A DNA stretch of 64,000 bases, taken from the NCBI RefSeq assembly GCF_025370935.1, contig NC_133486.1:6288795-6352794 (forward strand), given 5' to 3'. Under the pieces are notes generated by a model. The model ran no database searches. It was not told the DNA's origin and saw only the letters and a program-made list of their open reading frames with translations. Positions 22,601-32,990 of the stretch are shown here, in pieces. The DNA is from Choristoneura fumiferana (taxonomy: Eukaryota > Arthropoda > Insecta > Lepidoptera > Tortricidae). The position numbers were made by a program, and so were the translations under genes. Every line of letters starts with the position of its first letter. Position 1 is the first letter of the stretch.

Positions 22601-23423
22601 CACCACTGCTTAAGTGGCTAAATAAGAAAGAATTGTTATTCCCAATATTGTTACCACTAATTTTATTTCTGGAAAGCAAATATTCATATGAATTTAACGA
22701 CTCTAAGGCGAAGTCAACGGAGCTCCTATTCGGCATAGTTACGGCGCTTAGCGCCTTGACAAAATACTAACCTAACCTAACCTATAGTTGAGCAATTATG
22801 TGACCTGGGTTTTCTTTATTGCGGGAGGCTCCGCCCCCCGTCCCCTTTTACTGTTTCGCCTATCCAAGTATGAAATATTCATTTTTTTTTCAAAAACCTT
22901 CGTAGGATTAAAAATGATTCTTACTTCACGCGGATACATTTAGTGCCTAGAATAAAAGGAAGTTACAGGTATTGCCTATCACACCGTGGTTGGGTAATTA
23001 TCGGGTTTTGAAAAAACTAAAAGATTTTCAATTTTGGCTTAAGCATATTATGGCGCTTCATTGATCAATTCAAACTGGTTCACTTTACGACCTAGCAATG
23101 TAATACAAAACGATTACACGATTTTTCTTAAACTCATCAAATTTTCCTCATTTCGTTCGCAGAACTTTTTGTTACTTACCTACAAAATACTCTTACGGCA
23201 CAAGGAGGGCTTCAATATATGTCGCGTGAATACTCCCACGCAAAACCTGCGCCTTTAATAACGAAAAAAAAAATATTTCTTTATGATTTCGGCAAACGGC
23301 GCATTGGGTTGTCAATCAAACGTTCAGAAGTCAGGTAAATCATAGAGGCAGAACATTATCAGTACTCTAATAATCTTCTGAAAGTTGTTTGAAAATTTTC
23401 TACAGTGTTTATTTTCGTCGTTG
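22601..23423. other. Non-coding stretch within copy B
   Basis: Counterpart of 1961-2771. No exon is seen. The frame at 23061-23258 is short and has no domain. Confidence 0.5.
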
Positions 23424-23829
23424 TATATATGTCGGCGGCCGATCGTAAAATCCGCTAAATCACGAAATTCCTAGGCATATCGTGAAATGGCGCCATTTCA
23501 TGAATTGGCTAAGGGACATCCGCCATATTCAAAACTCACCGTTATTTGCCTAGTGACGTTTCGGCAGATCATGAAATTCCTAGGCATATCATGAAAGGCC
23601 GCCATATCGGTTTCTAGCACTTTGCTGGCCGCTGCCGCGGCAAGCTCGCTTTACTCGCTCAGCTTGTGCGTTGTGGTCACAATTCATACTAACCACTCTT
23701 CGCTCGTCGTACCTACATTTTTATTTATTTCGGCATATCACGATGTGCCCGATATAAAGCTAGGAATATCGACGAATGCGCTGCTCTAATCGATCTACCG
23801 TATTGTTTTTCAGGCACATCATGATGAAA
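23424..23829. mobile_element. TATATGTCGGC TIR transposon, deleted internally (copy B)
   Basis: The left terminus and the CCTAGGCATATC/GTGAAATGGC modules match 46433-47306, followed by the right subterminal GGAATATCGACGAATGCG and GATCTACCGTATTG. The right terminal inverted repeat is missing. It runs into the F5 element through CAGGCACATCATGATG. Confidence 0.85.
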
Positions 23830-23836
23830 ATAAAAA

Positions 23837-24330
23837 CCGGCCAAGTGCGAGTCGGACCCGCGCACGAAGGGTTCCGTATCATTATCTACGAGTATAGGTA
23901 CAACATTAGACATTAGCAAAAAACGGCAAAAAAATCATGTCCGTTGTATGGGGACCCCCTTTAATATTTATTTTATTTTAAATTAATTATTTATTCTTAA
24001 AGTGCATAATATATAACTAAATATTCTGTGAATATTTCAAGCGTCTACCTACCTGTTGCCGTTATTAATATCGAGCAAAACACGGCAAAAAATCACGTTT
24101 TTTGCATGGGTGATGGGAGCCCCCTTAAATATTTATTTTATTCTGTTTATAGTAGGTATTTGTTGTTAGCGGCAACAGAAATACATCATCTGTAAAAATT
24201 TCATCTGTCTAGCTATCACGGTTCATGACATATAGCCTGGTGACAGACAGACAGACGGACTGTGGAATCTTAGTAATAGGGTCCCGTTTTTACCCTTTGT
24301 GTACCTACCTACCTACAGAACCCTAAAACG
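23837..24330 (-). mobile_element. F5 element (copy B)
   Basis: Counterpart of 3096-3593 with the same ends (AAAACCGGCCAAGTGCGAG and AGAACCCTAAAA). Confidence 0.75.
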
Positions 24331-24417
24331 AGCAAGTTGTTAATAGATGCTATAATAACGGTCAGTATCACATTCAATCGGATAATAAGATTGTAACCAA
24401 ACCTTTGAGAAAATTCT

Positions 24418-24721
24418 ATCCCAGCCTATATACGCCCCACTGCTGGGCACAGGCCTCCTCTCAGAACAAGAGGGCTTGGGCCATATATAGTTCCCACGCG
24501 GGCCCAGTGCGGATTTAGAACTTCACACGGACCATTGAATTGCTTCGCAGGTTTGTGCAGGTTTCCTCACGATGTTTTCCTTCACCGCAAAACTCGTGGT
24601 AAATATCAAATGTAATTCCGCACATGAGTTTCGAAAAACTCAGAGGTGCGAGCCGGGGTTTGAACCCACGACCCTCTGCTTGAGAGGCGATAGGTCAAAC
24701 CACTAGGCCACCACGGCTTCA
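24418..24721 (-). mobile_element. F3 SINE, near full length (copy B)
   Basis: Counterpart of 3684-3983. tRNA-like A and B boxes on the minus strand, then the CCCAGCAGTGGGGCGTATAT 3' part. Confidence 0.85.
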
Positions 24722-25297
24722 GAAGAACTTCACGGCTTGAGAAAATTAATTTTAAGTAAATATGAGCGACAATTGTATCATAGCTGTTTCCAGGAACCTA
24801 CCTAAATTAGAAAATATAAATATAATTGAGTAAATCTTCTTCTTGCTATAAACATAGCGTTGAAAAATATAAGATACCTATAGGTTGGTTGCAATTAGAT
24901 GCTCACTCACTCCCATATTTTATACATTTGAAGAGTTTAAGAAATGTACAGCGATCCATGTTCACAAGGCCTTTTTTATTTAATTTCCGTCGAAATGGTC
25001 TTCACAACAATACTGTGTCTATGGTTGTACTCCTTTAATAAAAACGACGCGCGGAAAAGGGAAAAGGGCTCGATTCGATGTCTGTTGTCGGAAAAATAAT
25101 ACGCTAAATGCGACAATCAACGGTGACAACTGACTGACATCAATGACTTCTTGACAGATACCATAGATAAACCTAAATACTTACTTGTGGAGTTACTTTT
25201 CAAGTAAAGGGATTCATCCCTTTACCATTTATTCGAAGGTCAAACATATTTTTGGCTATATTTTCGTAACCCTTAAGTATTTTTGGATCAGAATAGG
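24722..25297. other. Non-coding stretch within copy B
   Basis: Counterpart of 3984-4559. Nothing recognisable. Confidence 0.5.
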
Positions 25298-25550
25298 ATG
25301 GGCCAATCAACTTTTTTACCGACACTAATCTGTCCGCGATATTTTTCAAACAATTGCAGATTTTTGTAAGTAAACATATTTTTTCTGTAATTTAATAGAT
25401 GGTGTATATGAATACATGCCATCCTACGTTACTTTAAGCTATTAAACCGTGAAATATCTTGTTGGAAGTACGATTTTTTGGTAACGCCAGAGACAATTTT
25501 GGTAACGCAGGAGACGCCCAAAGTGTCGGTAAAATAGTTGATTGGCCCAT
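25298..25550. mobile_element. 253-bp MITE (copy B)
   Basis: Same length and ends as 4560-4812, with a cleaner inner TIR (TTACCGACACT against AGTGTCGGTAA). Confidence 0.9.
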
Positions 25551-25582
25551 AAAAGTGTTCAAAAACCCTATCCCTCAAAATG

Positions 25583-25684
25583 GTTTTCGAATCAGTTCCA
25601 AAAAACTCAGGTGCTATCACGGGTCAGGTAGAGCCCACAATCCTTTACCTAACTGTAGGTCAAACCAGTAGGCAACCACGGCTT
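25583..25684 (-). mobile_element. Degenerate F3 SINE head (copy B)
   Basis: Counterpart of 4845-4946. Confidence 0.5.
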
Positions 25685-25953
25685 TTTCGCGAAGTTGTAT
25701 ATACTCACACAAAAAGAAGGTACCTACCTATTGGATTTGGCATTCAACTGAAGCCAACAATTTGGGCTCACTGTCAAATAAACTTAAGAAAATCTACTGT
25801 AATCTAGCCCGTAGCTATTTTACCGAGGAATCCACTAGACTTTTATCTTTTAACCTCAGCTTTTAACTTTCACAACATCCTTTGTGAAATAGATTGTTTT
25901 ACTTTCTGTAAAAACCTTTGTGGTTAAACGTGATAATTCGAGCGTAAAAAACC

Positions 25954-26259
25954 TACACACTTGAATCGCCATATCTAACAGTAAACAGTTTCAAAACAGA
26001 AGATCGAAAGAAGCTGACTGTCATGTACCAAAATAGAGTAGAGGTACTGGTCTATTCACAAGAGGGCACGAATGGATTGAATGTCTTTTCCTACAAAAAT
26101 GTCTAGATGACACATTTGCGCCAGCTCTTGTAAATCTATCTGTAGCTTAGAACTAGAATAATTGAACGAACGTGAGATGAGAGCGTGGTCTGGCAAAATG
26201 TAGAAAAGTTCTGGGAAGTTTTTTGAAACTTTTCCAAGAATTTATAGCAAGTTCCCATT
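25954..26259. repeat. Mosaic version of the 400-bp block
   Basis: It starts like the 7053 block (CAAAACAGAAGATCGAAAGA), then matches the 5229 block (GAACTAGAATAATTGAACG, AAAATGTAGAAAAGTTC). About 20 bp of the MITE are missing near 26110. It closes copy B. Confidence 0.8.
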
Positions 26260-26513
26260 GACGACCAGATAGCACAGTGGTTAGAGAAACTGACTACGAA
26301 GCCTGAGGTGCCGGGATCGATCCCCAATCGGAGCAGATATTTGTATGAAAAATACGAATGTTTGTTCTCAATTCTTGAGTATTTAATATGTATTTAAGTG
26401 TGTATTCTGTGTAAATATCTATATAAGTATGTTTATCCGCTGCACAAGCTTATAACCATCTATGGAGTCCTGTGTATTTCGAAATAAAGATTATATTATT
26501 ATTATTATTATAA
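26260..26513 (+). mobile_element. F1 SINE with ATT-repeat tail
   Basis: The head (GACGACCAGATAGCACAGTG) resembles the 5528 copy and the body (TCTCAATTCTTGAGTATTTA) resembles the 7365 copy. It ends GAAATAAAGATTATATTATT plus ATT repeats. The uninterrupted tail shows what copy A looked like before its F3 insertion. Confidence 0.85.
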
Positions 26514-26851
26514 AACAAGCTTTGCTCACTTTGTGACTAGGTCAATTGGAGTAAAGTTCACGTGTCCTGTGATAATATATTATTATTATTTAGTAAGTTT
26601 CCAGCGGGTTTTTTTTAAATATTATGTATGTATCAGATATTAATAAATATGGGAGGGAGGCTGTTGAAATAAAATTACTAATGAAACATGTGTCTACACC
26701 GTGTTTTTTTATTTCTGTTAACTTCGGCAGACGGCTCAGTTCATTGATATGAAGTACCTGATAATTAAGTTTATAGTCAAATTTAAAAAAATGATAATTT
26801 AATTTGTTTTCATTCATGCATATAATATAACTTCAGTCATTGTTAATAGTT
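26514..26851. other. Unassigned non-coding stretch
   Basis: No exon or element recognised. The minus-strand frame at 26590-26817 has no domain signature. Confidence 0.5.
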
Positions 26852-26991
26852 GTTGTTGTTTCTTTAAAAAAATATGGCTCTGTCCATCGGAGGACAATTT
26901 TGCCAGTGTCTAGTAGTTTTTTGCCGTTGTACGGTAAAAAAAATCTAGAAAACGAAATATGAGAGGTAATGGTGGATGAACAATGACAGCC
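26852..26991 (-). mobile_element. 140-bp SINE-like insert with 12-bp target duplication
   Basis: The insert is flanked by TTGTTAATAGTT at 26840-26851 and again at 26992-27003. On the minus strand it runs from GGCTGTCATTGTTCATCC to TTAAAGAAACAACAAC, an A-rich AAC-repeat tail. The copy at 40564-40705 has the same start and tail and a different 12-bp duplication. The exact duplications and A-rich 3' end show LINE-mediated retroposition of a short RNA. I see no tRNA-like boxes. Confidence 0.9.
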
Positions 26992-27116
26992 TTGTTAATA
27001 GTTAAATTGTAAAATAAATAAACTTCACAAGTGACATTGACGTGACACATAAAAGAGACAAAATAATCAACTTGTTTTTCTTTCTTTTGCTAAAATGTGT
27101 GAATTAAAAACGGTTT

Positions 27117-27300
27117 AAAGAAAGAAAGAAAGAAAAAATATTTATTCGTGACATTATTACTCAAAATACTATAGATATAGAATTAAAACATAAAATTACG
27201 TATCACGGTCACGAAATGGTCCCAAATCATCATAATGCCGCCCGCCCGTGCGAACGGCGCTGGTCTTCCTTTGGGACTGGTTATGGGTGGGTGGGTCATA
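27117..27300 (-). mobile_element. Probable LINE or retrocopy 3' end
   Basis: A GAAA repeat run (AAAGAAAGAAAGAAAGAAAA, about 27118-27137) adjoins ATATTTATTCGTGAC. Read on the minus strand this is a 3' end with GTCACGAATAAATATT followed by a TTTC-repeat tail. The body is GC-richer than its surroundings (CCGCCCGCCCGTGCGAACGG). No coding frame is recognised. Confidence 0.5.
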
Positions 27301-27879
27301 AATTAAGGACATTTACGCTGTTTTACTTAATTAATTAGTTATCTTAACTCTTGATTATCTTTTAAACAGTATGAGTTAGTCCACTAGTGTCTTAAAGAAA
27401 TGAACTTCATTAGACATGTAGATTGTCCCTTAAAGTTAACGGAAATCAAAAATAACACGGTGTATAATCGGTGTATAGTCTTGGCACGAATTTAATGTTT
27501 CCTATATTTAGCTTCTGCATAAAAAATCCACACTGAAACTTCCTCTCAAAGCACTGCTATACTGTCCTAATAATGTCTACTAGATATCGTGTTATATTGC
27601 CTCTTCAGCCTGAGAAACCGCCCGCATCTTTGCTGGAGTGTCAATAAAGTTGAAGACAAACTGCACACTCGTGTTTAACCTCTAGACAGTAAGTATAGGT
27701 ACGTTTTGCTTAGAGCAATAAACCGACCACAGATGTAGTAAACGCACGGACTTCCGGACTTAAAATTTCAGTCAAATCTGCGTCACCAAAATGAACACAT
27801 ACAATTCACTCACACATGCAGAAAAACCAGGTCCGGATTTAGGTTTCACAGTATTTTTAAAGGTCTACCGTAAATAATT
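27301..27879. other. Unassigned non-coding stretch
   Basis: No exon or repeat recognised by eye. Confidence 0.5.
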
Positions 27880-28036
27880 GTAAACTCATGTCATGTACCT
27901 ACCATATTAGTTATTCTTGTGCGTCAAATTATATTTTAACACTGCTATTTACCACATCTATAGGTACTTATCGCTGTATCGCTTACTATGTCTGGTGTAC
28001 AATAAAGAGTCTTTGTATTGTATTGTATTGTACTTA
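27880..28036 (+). mobile_element. LINE 3' end with TATTG-repeat tail
   Basis: It ends TACAATAAAGAGTCTTTGTA, then TTGTATTGTATTGTA. A pentamer tail after CAATAAAG is characteristic of 3' ends of several insect LINEs. A related end on the minus strand is at 60192-60310. Confidence 0.65.
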
Positions 28037-28409
28037 GTATTAAAAGAGCAACAATTTAGAGTTGTAAAGAATAATCAAAAAAATTGCGAATAATTCTACT
28101 TAGTGGCTTAAAAATCGCGCTTTTCGTGATCGAATATGCAGTAGATCTATAATACTTCTCATAAGTTATTTTTTCGTTGATAGATTGTTTAATATATTAG
28201 CCTAATTGACGTTGTTTTGTTTACATTTTTTTAAATACCTATCCCAACCAAGTATAGTTTATTGCTCTAAGAAGTACACTTTTCGCAGTGCCGACGTAAT
28301 ATGTCCCACACGAGAAGGCATAAATTCACGTGAAAATTATGGGATCATCACGAGATTTTGGGGATCAACAGTTGGAATCGTTTCATTGAAAGTTAAAAAG
28401 TATATGTAA
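28037..28409. other. Non-coding stretch upstream of the TAA-flanked MITE
   Basis: Nothing recognised. The 67-codon frame at 28206-28409 runs into the MITE and has no domain. Confidence 0.5.
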
Positions 28410-28549
28410 AGCCGAGTTTAGACTTGTAAGAAAAATCGTGCAAGTTGCATTTCATTGTGAGGCCGTAAAGCCAACGAGCTTGTAGTGGTCAATCGAGCGC
28501 CGCAATGTAATGCAACTTGCACGATTTTTCTTGCAAGTCGAACTCGGCT
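28410..28549. mobile_element. 140-bp MITE, TAA target duplication (PIF/Harbinger type)
   Basis: The left arm AGCCGAGTTTAGACTTGTAA and the right arm form about 42-bp TIRs with one indel and few mismatches; the inner part GAAAAATCGTGCAAGTTGCA is perfect. TAA lies at 28407-28409 and again at 28550-28552. A 3-bp TWA duplication fits Tourist-like elements. It is non-coding. Confidence 0.85.
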
Positions 28550-28809
28550 TAAGAATAGTTTCAGATAATAGTAATATAGCAATATAAAAAAGCATAGGTT
28601 ATGTAGCAATAAAGGTTTATAATCACCTTGATGTTGACATAAGAAAATCAGTAAACCTGAGAGAATTCTCTAATAAGTTGAAATCTTGTTTAAAGTTAAA
28701 ACCATTTTATGCTCTTAACGAATATTTTTCTAAAACATTTGACTGGTTCATGGTAAATGCTTGCTTCGTGTATATGTAACTCATCTATACTTTATTCATC
28801 CGTACTTTA

Positions 28810-29060
28810 TTGTATTTAATATAATTGCATACATACATTATTGTATTTTCTGGTAGTCCAAAGATTTTGTAATTTATAATTGTACCTCTTTTGACATTAT
28901 TAATAATATTTATGAGAAAGATGTGTAGTGACTTATAATGAGAAATTAGAATAGAATTAATACTTTTTGAAATTTGTATTAGTGTGAATTGAACTATATT
29001 GTATTGCATGGAATTCTTTAAAGCAATAAATGACTGAAGACTGAATACTGAATACTAATG
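28810..29060 (+). mobile_element. Possible LINE 3' end
   Basis: GCAATAAATGACTGAAGACT followed by GAATACTGAATACTAATG looks like a polyadenylation signal plus a short-unit tail (TGAATAC). The upstream sequence has no recognisable frame. Confidence 0.4.
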
Positions 29061-29420
29061 TTTATGCTTAGAGAAAGGTAAATTTTTTGAGTGTTATACA
29101 TACGTAATCATAACAGGTAGGTACACACTCTTACTTATTCAACGCGTCATCTCAAAAACGTCACGTTGCGAATGTTAATGCCGGAACTCGTCGTTTTTCT
29201 TGGTTTTCCCGAAGATTCAAGTGAGAAACAAAAAAAGAACTTTTGTTTCAACTTCCGAACCTCATTAGCAAACTAATTAGTTTAAGTGTGCTGAAATCCA
29301 ATTAATTAAAAACGATTTCCGCAGTGCGTATTTGTATGGGATTTTGCACATGTTTGTAAACCACTCGCGTATAATCAAATCACAGTGCGTGCTAAACTTA
29401 GTTCTGTTTTCTTGTTGCAG
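29061..29420. other. Intron sequence upstream of the receptor exon
   Basis: Non-coding. It ends in a pyrimidine-rich tract (TTCTGTTTTCTTGTTGCAG), a good 3' splice site for the exon that starts at 29421. The donor of this intron was not found in the window. Confidence 0.7.
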
Positions 29421-29604
29421 CGGCGGTGGTGGTAGCTTTCTTCGTATGCTGGGCCCCGTTCCACATCCAGCGCCTCTTCTTCATCTACGGCCACACCCTG
29501 CCGCAGTTCCACGTCATCAATGAGCACCTGTTCAACGTCGCAGGCGCATTGTACTACGTGTCTGCCACCGTCAATCCTATACTGTATAATGTCATGAGCG
29601 GCAG
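29421..29604 (+). CDS. Neuropeptide GPCR exon: TM6, ECL3, TM7 (CAPA/pyrokinin-receptor-like)
   Basis: Internal exon of a rhodopsin-like receptor for a PRXamide-type neuropeptide, acting at the plasma membrane through G proteins. After a 2-base partial codon, 60 full codons are open. Residues 1-22 form TM6 with FFVCWAPFH (CWxP motif), 23-37 are extracellular loop 3, and 38-58 form TM7 with YYVSATVNPILYNVMS (NPxxY). The final AG is the start of a split Arg codon completed by the exon at 44483. The acceptor TTGTTGCAG and donor CAG|GTAAGT are near consensus. GC content and the conserved motifs stand out sharply from the flanks. The TM7 wording and following RYRVAF helix 8 fit pyrokinin/CAPA (neuromedin-U-like) receptors; which subtype is uncertain. 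TM1-TM5 exons are not in this window. Confidence 0.93.
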
Positions 29605-29935
29605 GTAAGTTACTTTAAAGTATTGTAGGATAGAAAAAATAAACATCTCTGTGTCAAGTTACATGGATCTAAAACAATAAAGATATACCATTTTTTTAGG
29701 GAAAAAAAACTATTTTTTTGCCTTTTATATATTAGGTAATGCAGTAAAACAAAAAAATAAAAAAACGCGTTCTAATAAACAGCACTTCTGATGCCTATAA
29801 AAGTATTATTATTACACTTTTTAAATTATAAAATAAATACAAAATCAGCCTTATTTCTGTAATATTTGATCATGTCTCTGTTACCAAATAGCAAAGCTTA
29901 TACCTGTGTATACTAATGTGACATAACCCCCTCCC

Positions 29936-30030
29936 CTACCCCCCAGGCTGTATACGTCCCACTAATTCAATGGTATGTGTGAAGTTTCCAATCCGTACTG
30001 GGCCCGCGTGGGAGCTACGGCCCAATGTGA
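29936..30030. mobile_element. F3 SINE fragment, inverted chimera
   Basis: CCCAGGCTGTATACGTCCCA reads the element on the minus strand. Directly after it, AATTCAATGGTATGTGTGAA and GGGCCCGCGTGGGAGCTACG read it on the plus strand. It has the same head-to-head arrangement as 7601-7757 with a different breakpoint. Confidence 0.65.
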
Positions 30031-30991
30031 CAACCTAACTTAAATTTTCAAATGTGGCCAAATTTTTCTAGCTCACCGTACGTCTATAGGATACCAAAAA
30101 TACTTAGCAAAAGAAATAACTGTCAAATGTAATAAAGCGAGAGACGCCGGGAATTACGCCGGAATATAAAATGAATACTTCAATTCACTTATATTAGCGA
30201 AATGCCATCTTCTCCAACTTTGACATTACTGGACGTTGCAAAGCCATTTTTTTACGATTTCATCCTTGTTGTAATGTCCTGAACTTTGTGAATTATCCAG
30301 GCGAGATCGTTGAACCCGAAATCCTTGCAACATATTCATATGGTGTACGGTTGTGTTGCACTGAAGATGAGCTCTGATTGAGTTTGAAACGCGTCAGTGT
30401 ATTTTGGTGGTGGTGATAGATGGGTTTATGTGATTTGTGTATGTTCTTACGAGTAGGTACAGTGTGGAGGTGGAGGAACTACATGAACACGCATATCTTG
30501 CATAAACTTAGCTATCATAAGGTCGCGGGTGAGCAAAGAAATTATTTTAGTTCATTGTATACATATTTGTTTTTCTCTGTAACATTTAGGAATGTCACTA
30601 ATAAATGTTTTTCTTCTTTAATGGATATAATTAAAAAAGTACAGCCGAGAAATCTGAATTGCGTAATCAGGGTGGAACTTTTTCGCAATTTAACGATTAT
30701 TTCTTTGGCAGATATATCGAAAAACGAAACTACAAAATACAAATATCTTTTTTGCATAAAAATGGCGGTACAAAAGCTGGTATTACATTTTATGGTCTCA
30801 CACATTTCACCAGAAACTGCCATGCAAAATGAGCACAGAAGAGACAGTAACAAAAGTTTAGGCTTAATATGAAGAAACATGCCTTGACAATCATTTATAG
30901 AGTACTACTACTTGAGTTTAATATTATAATGTCAACATGAACACCTAAAAACGTGATAACTAACATGTCACAATTACAATTACACCATTAA
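30031..30991. other. Intronic non-coding stretch
   Basis: A 150-codon frame (30420-30872, plus) and a 112-codon frame on the other strand overlap here. Neither has a recognisable domain, codon bias or splice context, so I do not call a gene. Confidence 0.55.
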
Positions 30992-31490
30992 AATCATAGC
31001 CATATTGATGCGCCATCCCTCTTATCACTTCTAAATATCAACATTAAATATAGAATACGAAAACCTAAAACCTTTTCACTCGAAGTCTTTAAAAATAATA
31101 CATCCTTTTATAATCCAATAGTTAGAATGTGTAGGGAGTACAACGACTTAGCCGGTGCTCATGAAGACCTAGACATATTTGGTTCAAGACTTAATGTTTT
31201 TGTCAGCAAATTAAGGATTGTCCTCAGTTCAGTTGTGTGAGGATTCTAAGTAAAATATAATAAATTATGTTTGTTAACTAAATGCATGTATAGTTTCTCT
31301 TGTATTTATATAAATATTGATACTTTCCTTTTCTTTTCTTTAAGTTTTAATTGTATCACTCTTTTCATGATGTGTACACATAGTTTGAATTGTAAATAAT
31401 CTCTTGCCTTAATTATTCTCATTACTGTACCGCATGTTTACAATTTGTTTTGTGTGCCAAAGTTAATAAATAAATAAATAAAAAAAATGA
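30992..31490 (+). pseudogene. 5'-truncated jockey-like LINE, C-terminus plus tail
   Basis: 30992-31240 is open for 82 codons without a start and ends at TGA (31238). The frame reads DAPSLLSLLNINIKYRIRKP, then TFSL, FYNPIVRMCREYN and LDIFGSRLNVF. This is the typical C-terminal layout of jockey-type reverse transcriptase proteins: a 'SPxLLxxxNFxxP' block, 'NPLxRMxxxYN', then 'DIF...L..F'. About 225 bp of 3' UTR follow, ending in a TAAATAAATAAATAAAAAAA tail (about 31465). It lies in sense orientation inside the receptor intron. The intact frame suggests it is younger than the LINE at 9330-10204. Confidence 0.75.
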
Positions 31491-32267
31491 CAAAATTACA
31501 ATAAAGCCAATTACATGATAAAATGTCAAGTTCAATGTGTAAAATAATCAAAATATTCTTCAACATAGTAGAAACATTATTGTACTAGCCATTTCCTAAG
31601 TTTACGCTTGAATAATTGAATAGGCAAATTTTTGATGTCATCATGCAAACGATTAAAAATTTCAATGGACTTACAGTATGCGTTCTTGCTGTACAATATT
31701 GTCTAAACGTACCTAGTAGTTGACGAGCACAATTTACTGTCTGTAAAGTATAGATTAGTGGATTGTGCTCGGTTGTCCTTCATTTCACGTAATGAAAGCT
31801 GAACTTCGGAATACAATTCGAAATTTCATTAGATTCAATAATTTCTAGACGATAAATAATACGTAATCCAATTCCAGACGAAATTAAATGAGAAAATCTA
31901 GCGAAAAGGTATTATTTTCCAAACTAGAAACGACATTCAAATACTCGTAGATCGTGTTTCCACTCGACAGTGGCGTAGTTACCGGGGCCCCCTAGCTCAG
32001 GGAGCCCCTCGGACTCTGACCTACAAACTATAAATGATAAATCTGGAGTACGTTGAATTCGGAACACGACGAATATGAACCTTCCTTCCTTGCTGCCTTC
32101 TTAGCTCTGTCCTCAGTCTTTCTGTGTTTATCTATTTTATTTCCTAATTTCTTATCGTTTTTCTTTTTGTTAAGAGAACTGATATTTTTTATGTTAAAAA
32201 ATTACCTTCAGCCAAATTTCTTGCGGCGAATTCTATTTGCAAGGTGGCCTGTCCAAAAGCGCTGGTA
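31491..32267. other. Intronic non-coding stretch
   Basis: No exon. A GC-rich patch GGGGCCCCCTAGCTCAGG lies at about 31984. Confidence 0.5.
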
Positions 32268-32719
32268 GAATAAAAACCGGCCAAGAGCGTGTCGGACACG
32301 CCCGAAATAGGGTTCCGTAGCCATTACGAAAAAATTAAGTAATATTTTTCTAAGGATTTCGCATTTTGTACGGAATATTCCAAGTTTAGGTATATTTTAT
32401 ACCTTAGGCTGCTATTTACTCTTAAATTACTAATAATTCTCAAGAAAACTTAACCTTTATAGTTTTCCTTGTAAGTTTGATATACTTAGATATTACCATC
32501 CTAAATTTTTTCAAATTTTTCCTTTCAATGAAAATTTGCACTTTAAAGTGGAATATTTTGCAAATATATCACTGAATCGAAAAATCTTTTTAGCAACCCC
32601 CTATTGTTTTTAAAAGACCTATCTAACGATACCCCACACTACAAGGTTGGATGAGAAAAAAAAATCACCCCCACTTTACGTCTATGGCAGGTACTCTAAA
32701 TTATTTTTTTGAGACAGGC
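32268..32719 (-). mobile_element. F5 element
   Basis: It begins AAAAACCGGCCAAGAGCGTG and GTCGGACACGCCCG and continues with GGGTTCCGTAGCCATTACGA. The GTCTGTCTGTC end present in other copies is lost. Confidence 0.8.
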
Positions 32720-32863
32720 CAGTTAGCGCTGGTGTCCTGAGGTCCGTTCGACGACTTTGACATTTACGTCACGTTTATGATTGGTTAAGTAAAGGTAAAC
32801 CAAAAATATATTACTATTGTCAAGAGGGCGCTATTGTTCATATTTATATGGCAATAGTTTAGA

Positions 32864-32990
32864 GGGCTTTCGAATTTCGAAAATCGAAGTTCGTATCGTA
32901 CCGTCCCTCTCGCTCTCGTATTAAATAGTATAAGTGTCAGAGGGACCGCACGACAAGAACTTCGAGTTTCGAGATTTGTAGTAGCCCTGC
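32864..32990. mobile_element. MITE with ATCGAAGTTCGT arms, copy 1
   Basis: The left arm AAATCGAAGTTCGTATCGTA and the right arm GAACTTCGAGTTTCGAGATT are inverted around a centre carrying AGTGTCAGAGGGACCGCACG. A second copy is at 37411-37549. Confidence 0.8.

Larger units (their letters stand above)
20597..25953. repeat. Duplicated segment, copy B
   Basis: Collinear with 1-5217 in the same orientation. It keeps features deleted in copy A (about 35 bp at 21730, the F2 internal block at 22430, the TIR element at 23424-23829) and lacks the F4 insert at 2869-3083. The last bases match copy A up to AGCGTAAAAAACCTACA. After that the sequence switches to match 7048 onward, so the 1.83 kb between 5217 and 7047 has no counterpart here. 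Confidence 0.95.

Noticed and set aside
29332..29523. Alternative frame over the receptor exon
   Set aside because: Shadow of the TM6-TM7 exon. It lacks the CWxP and NPxxY motifs and ignores the splice site.
30420..30872. 150-codon frame inside the receptor intron
   Set aside because: It has no domain, typical intron composition, and an overlapping 112-codon frame on the other strand. It looks like chance.
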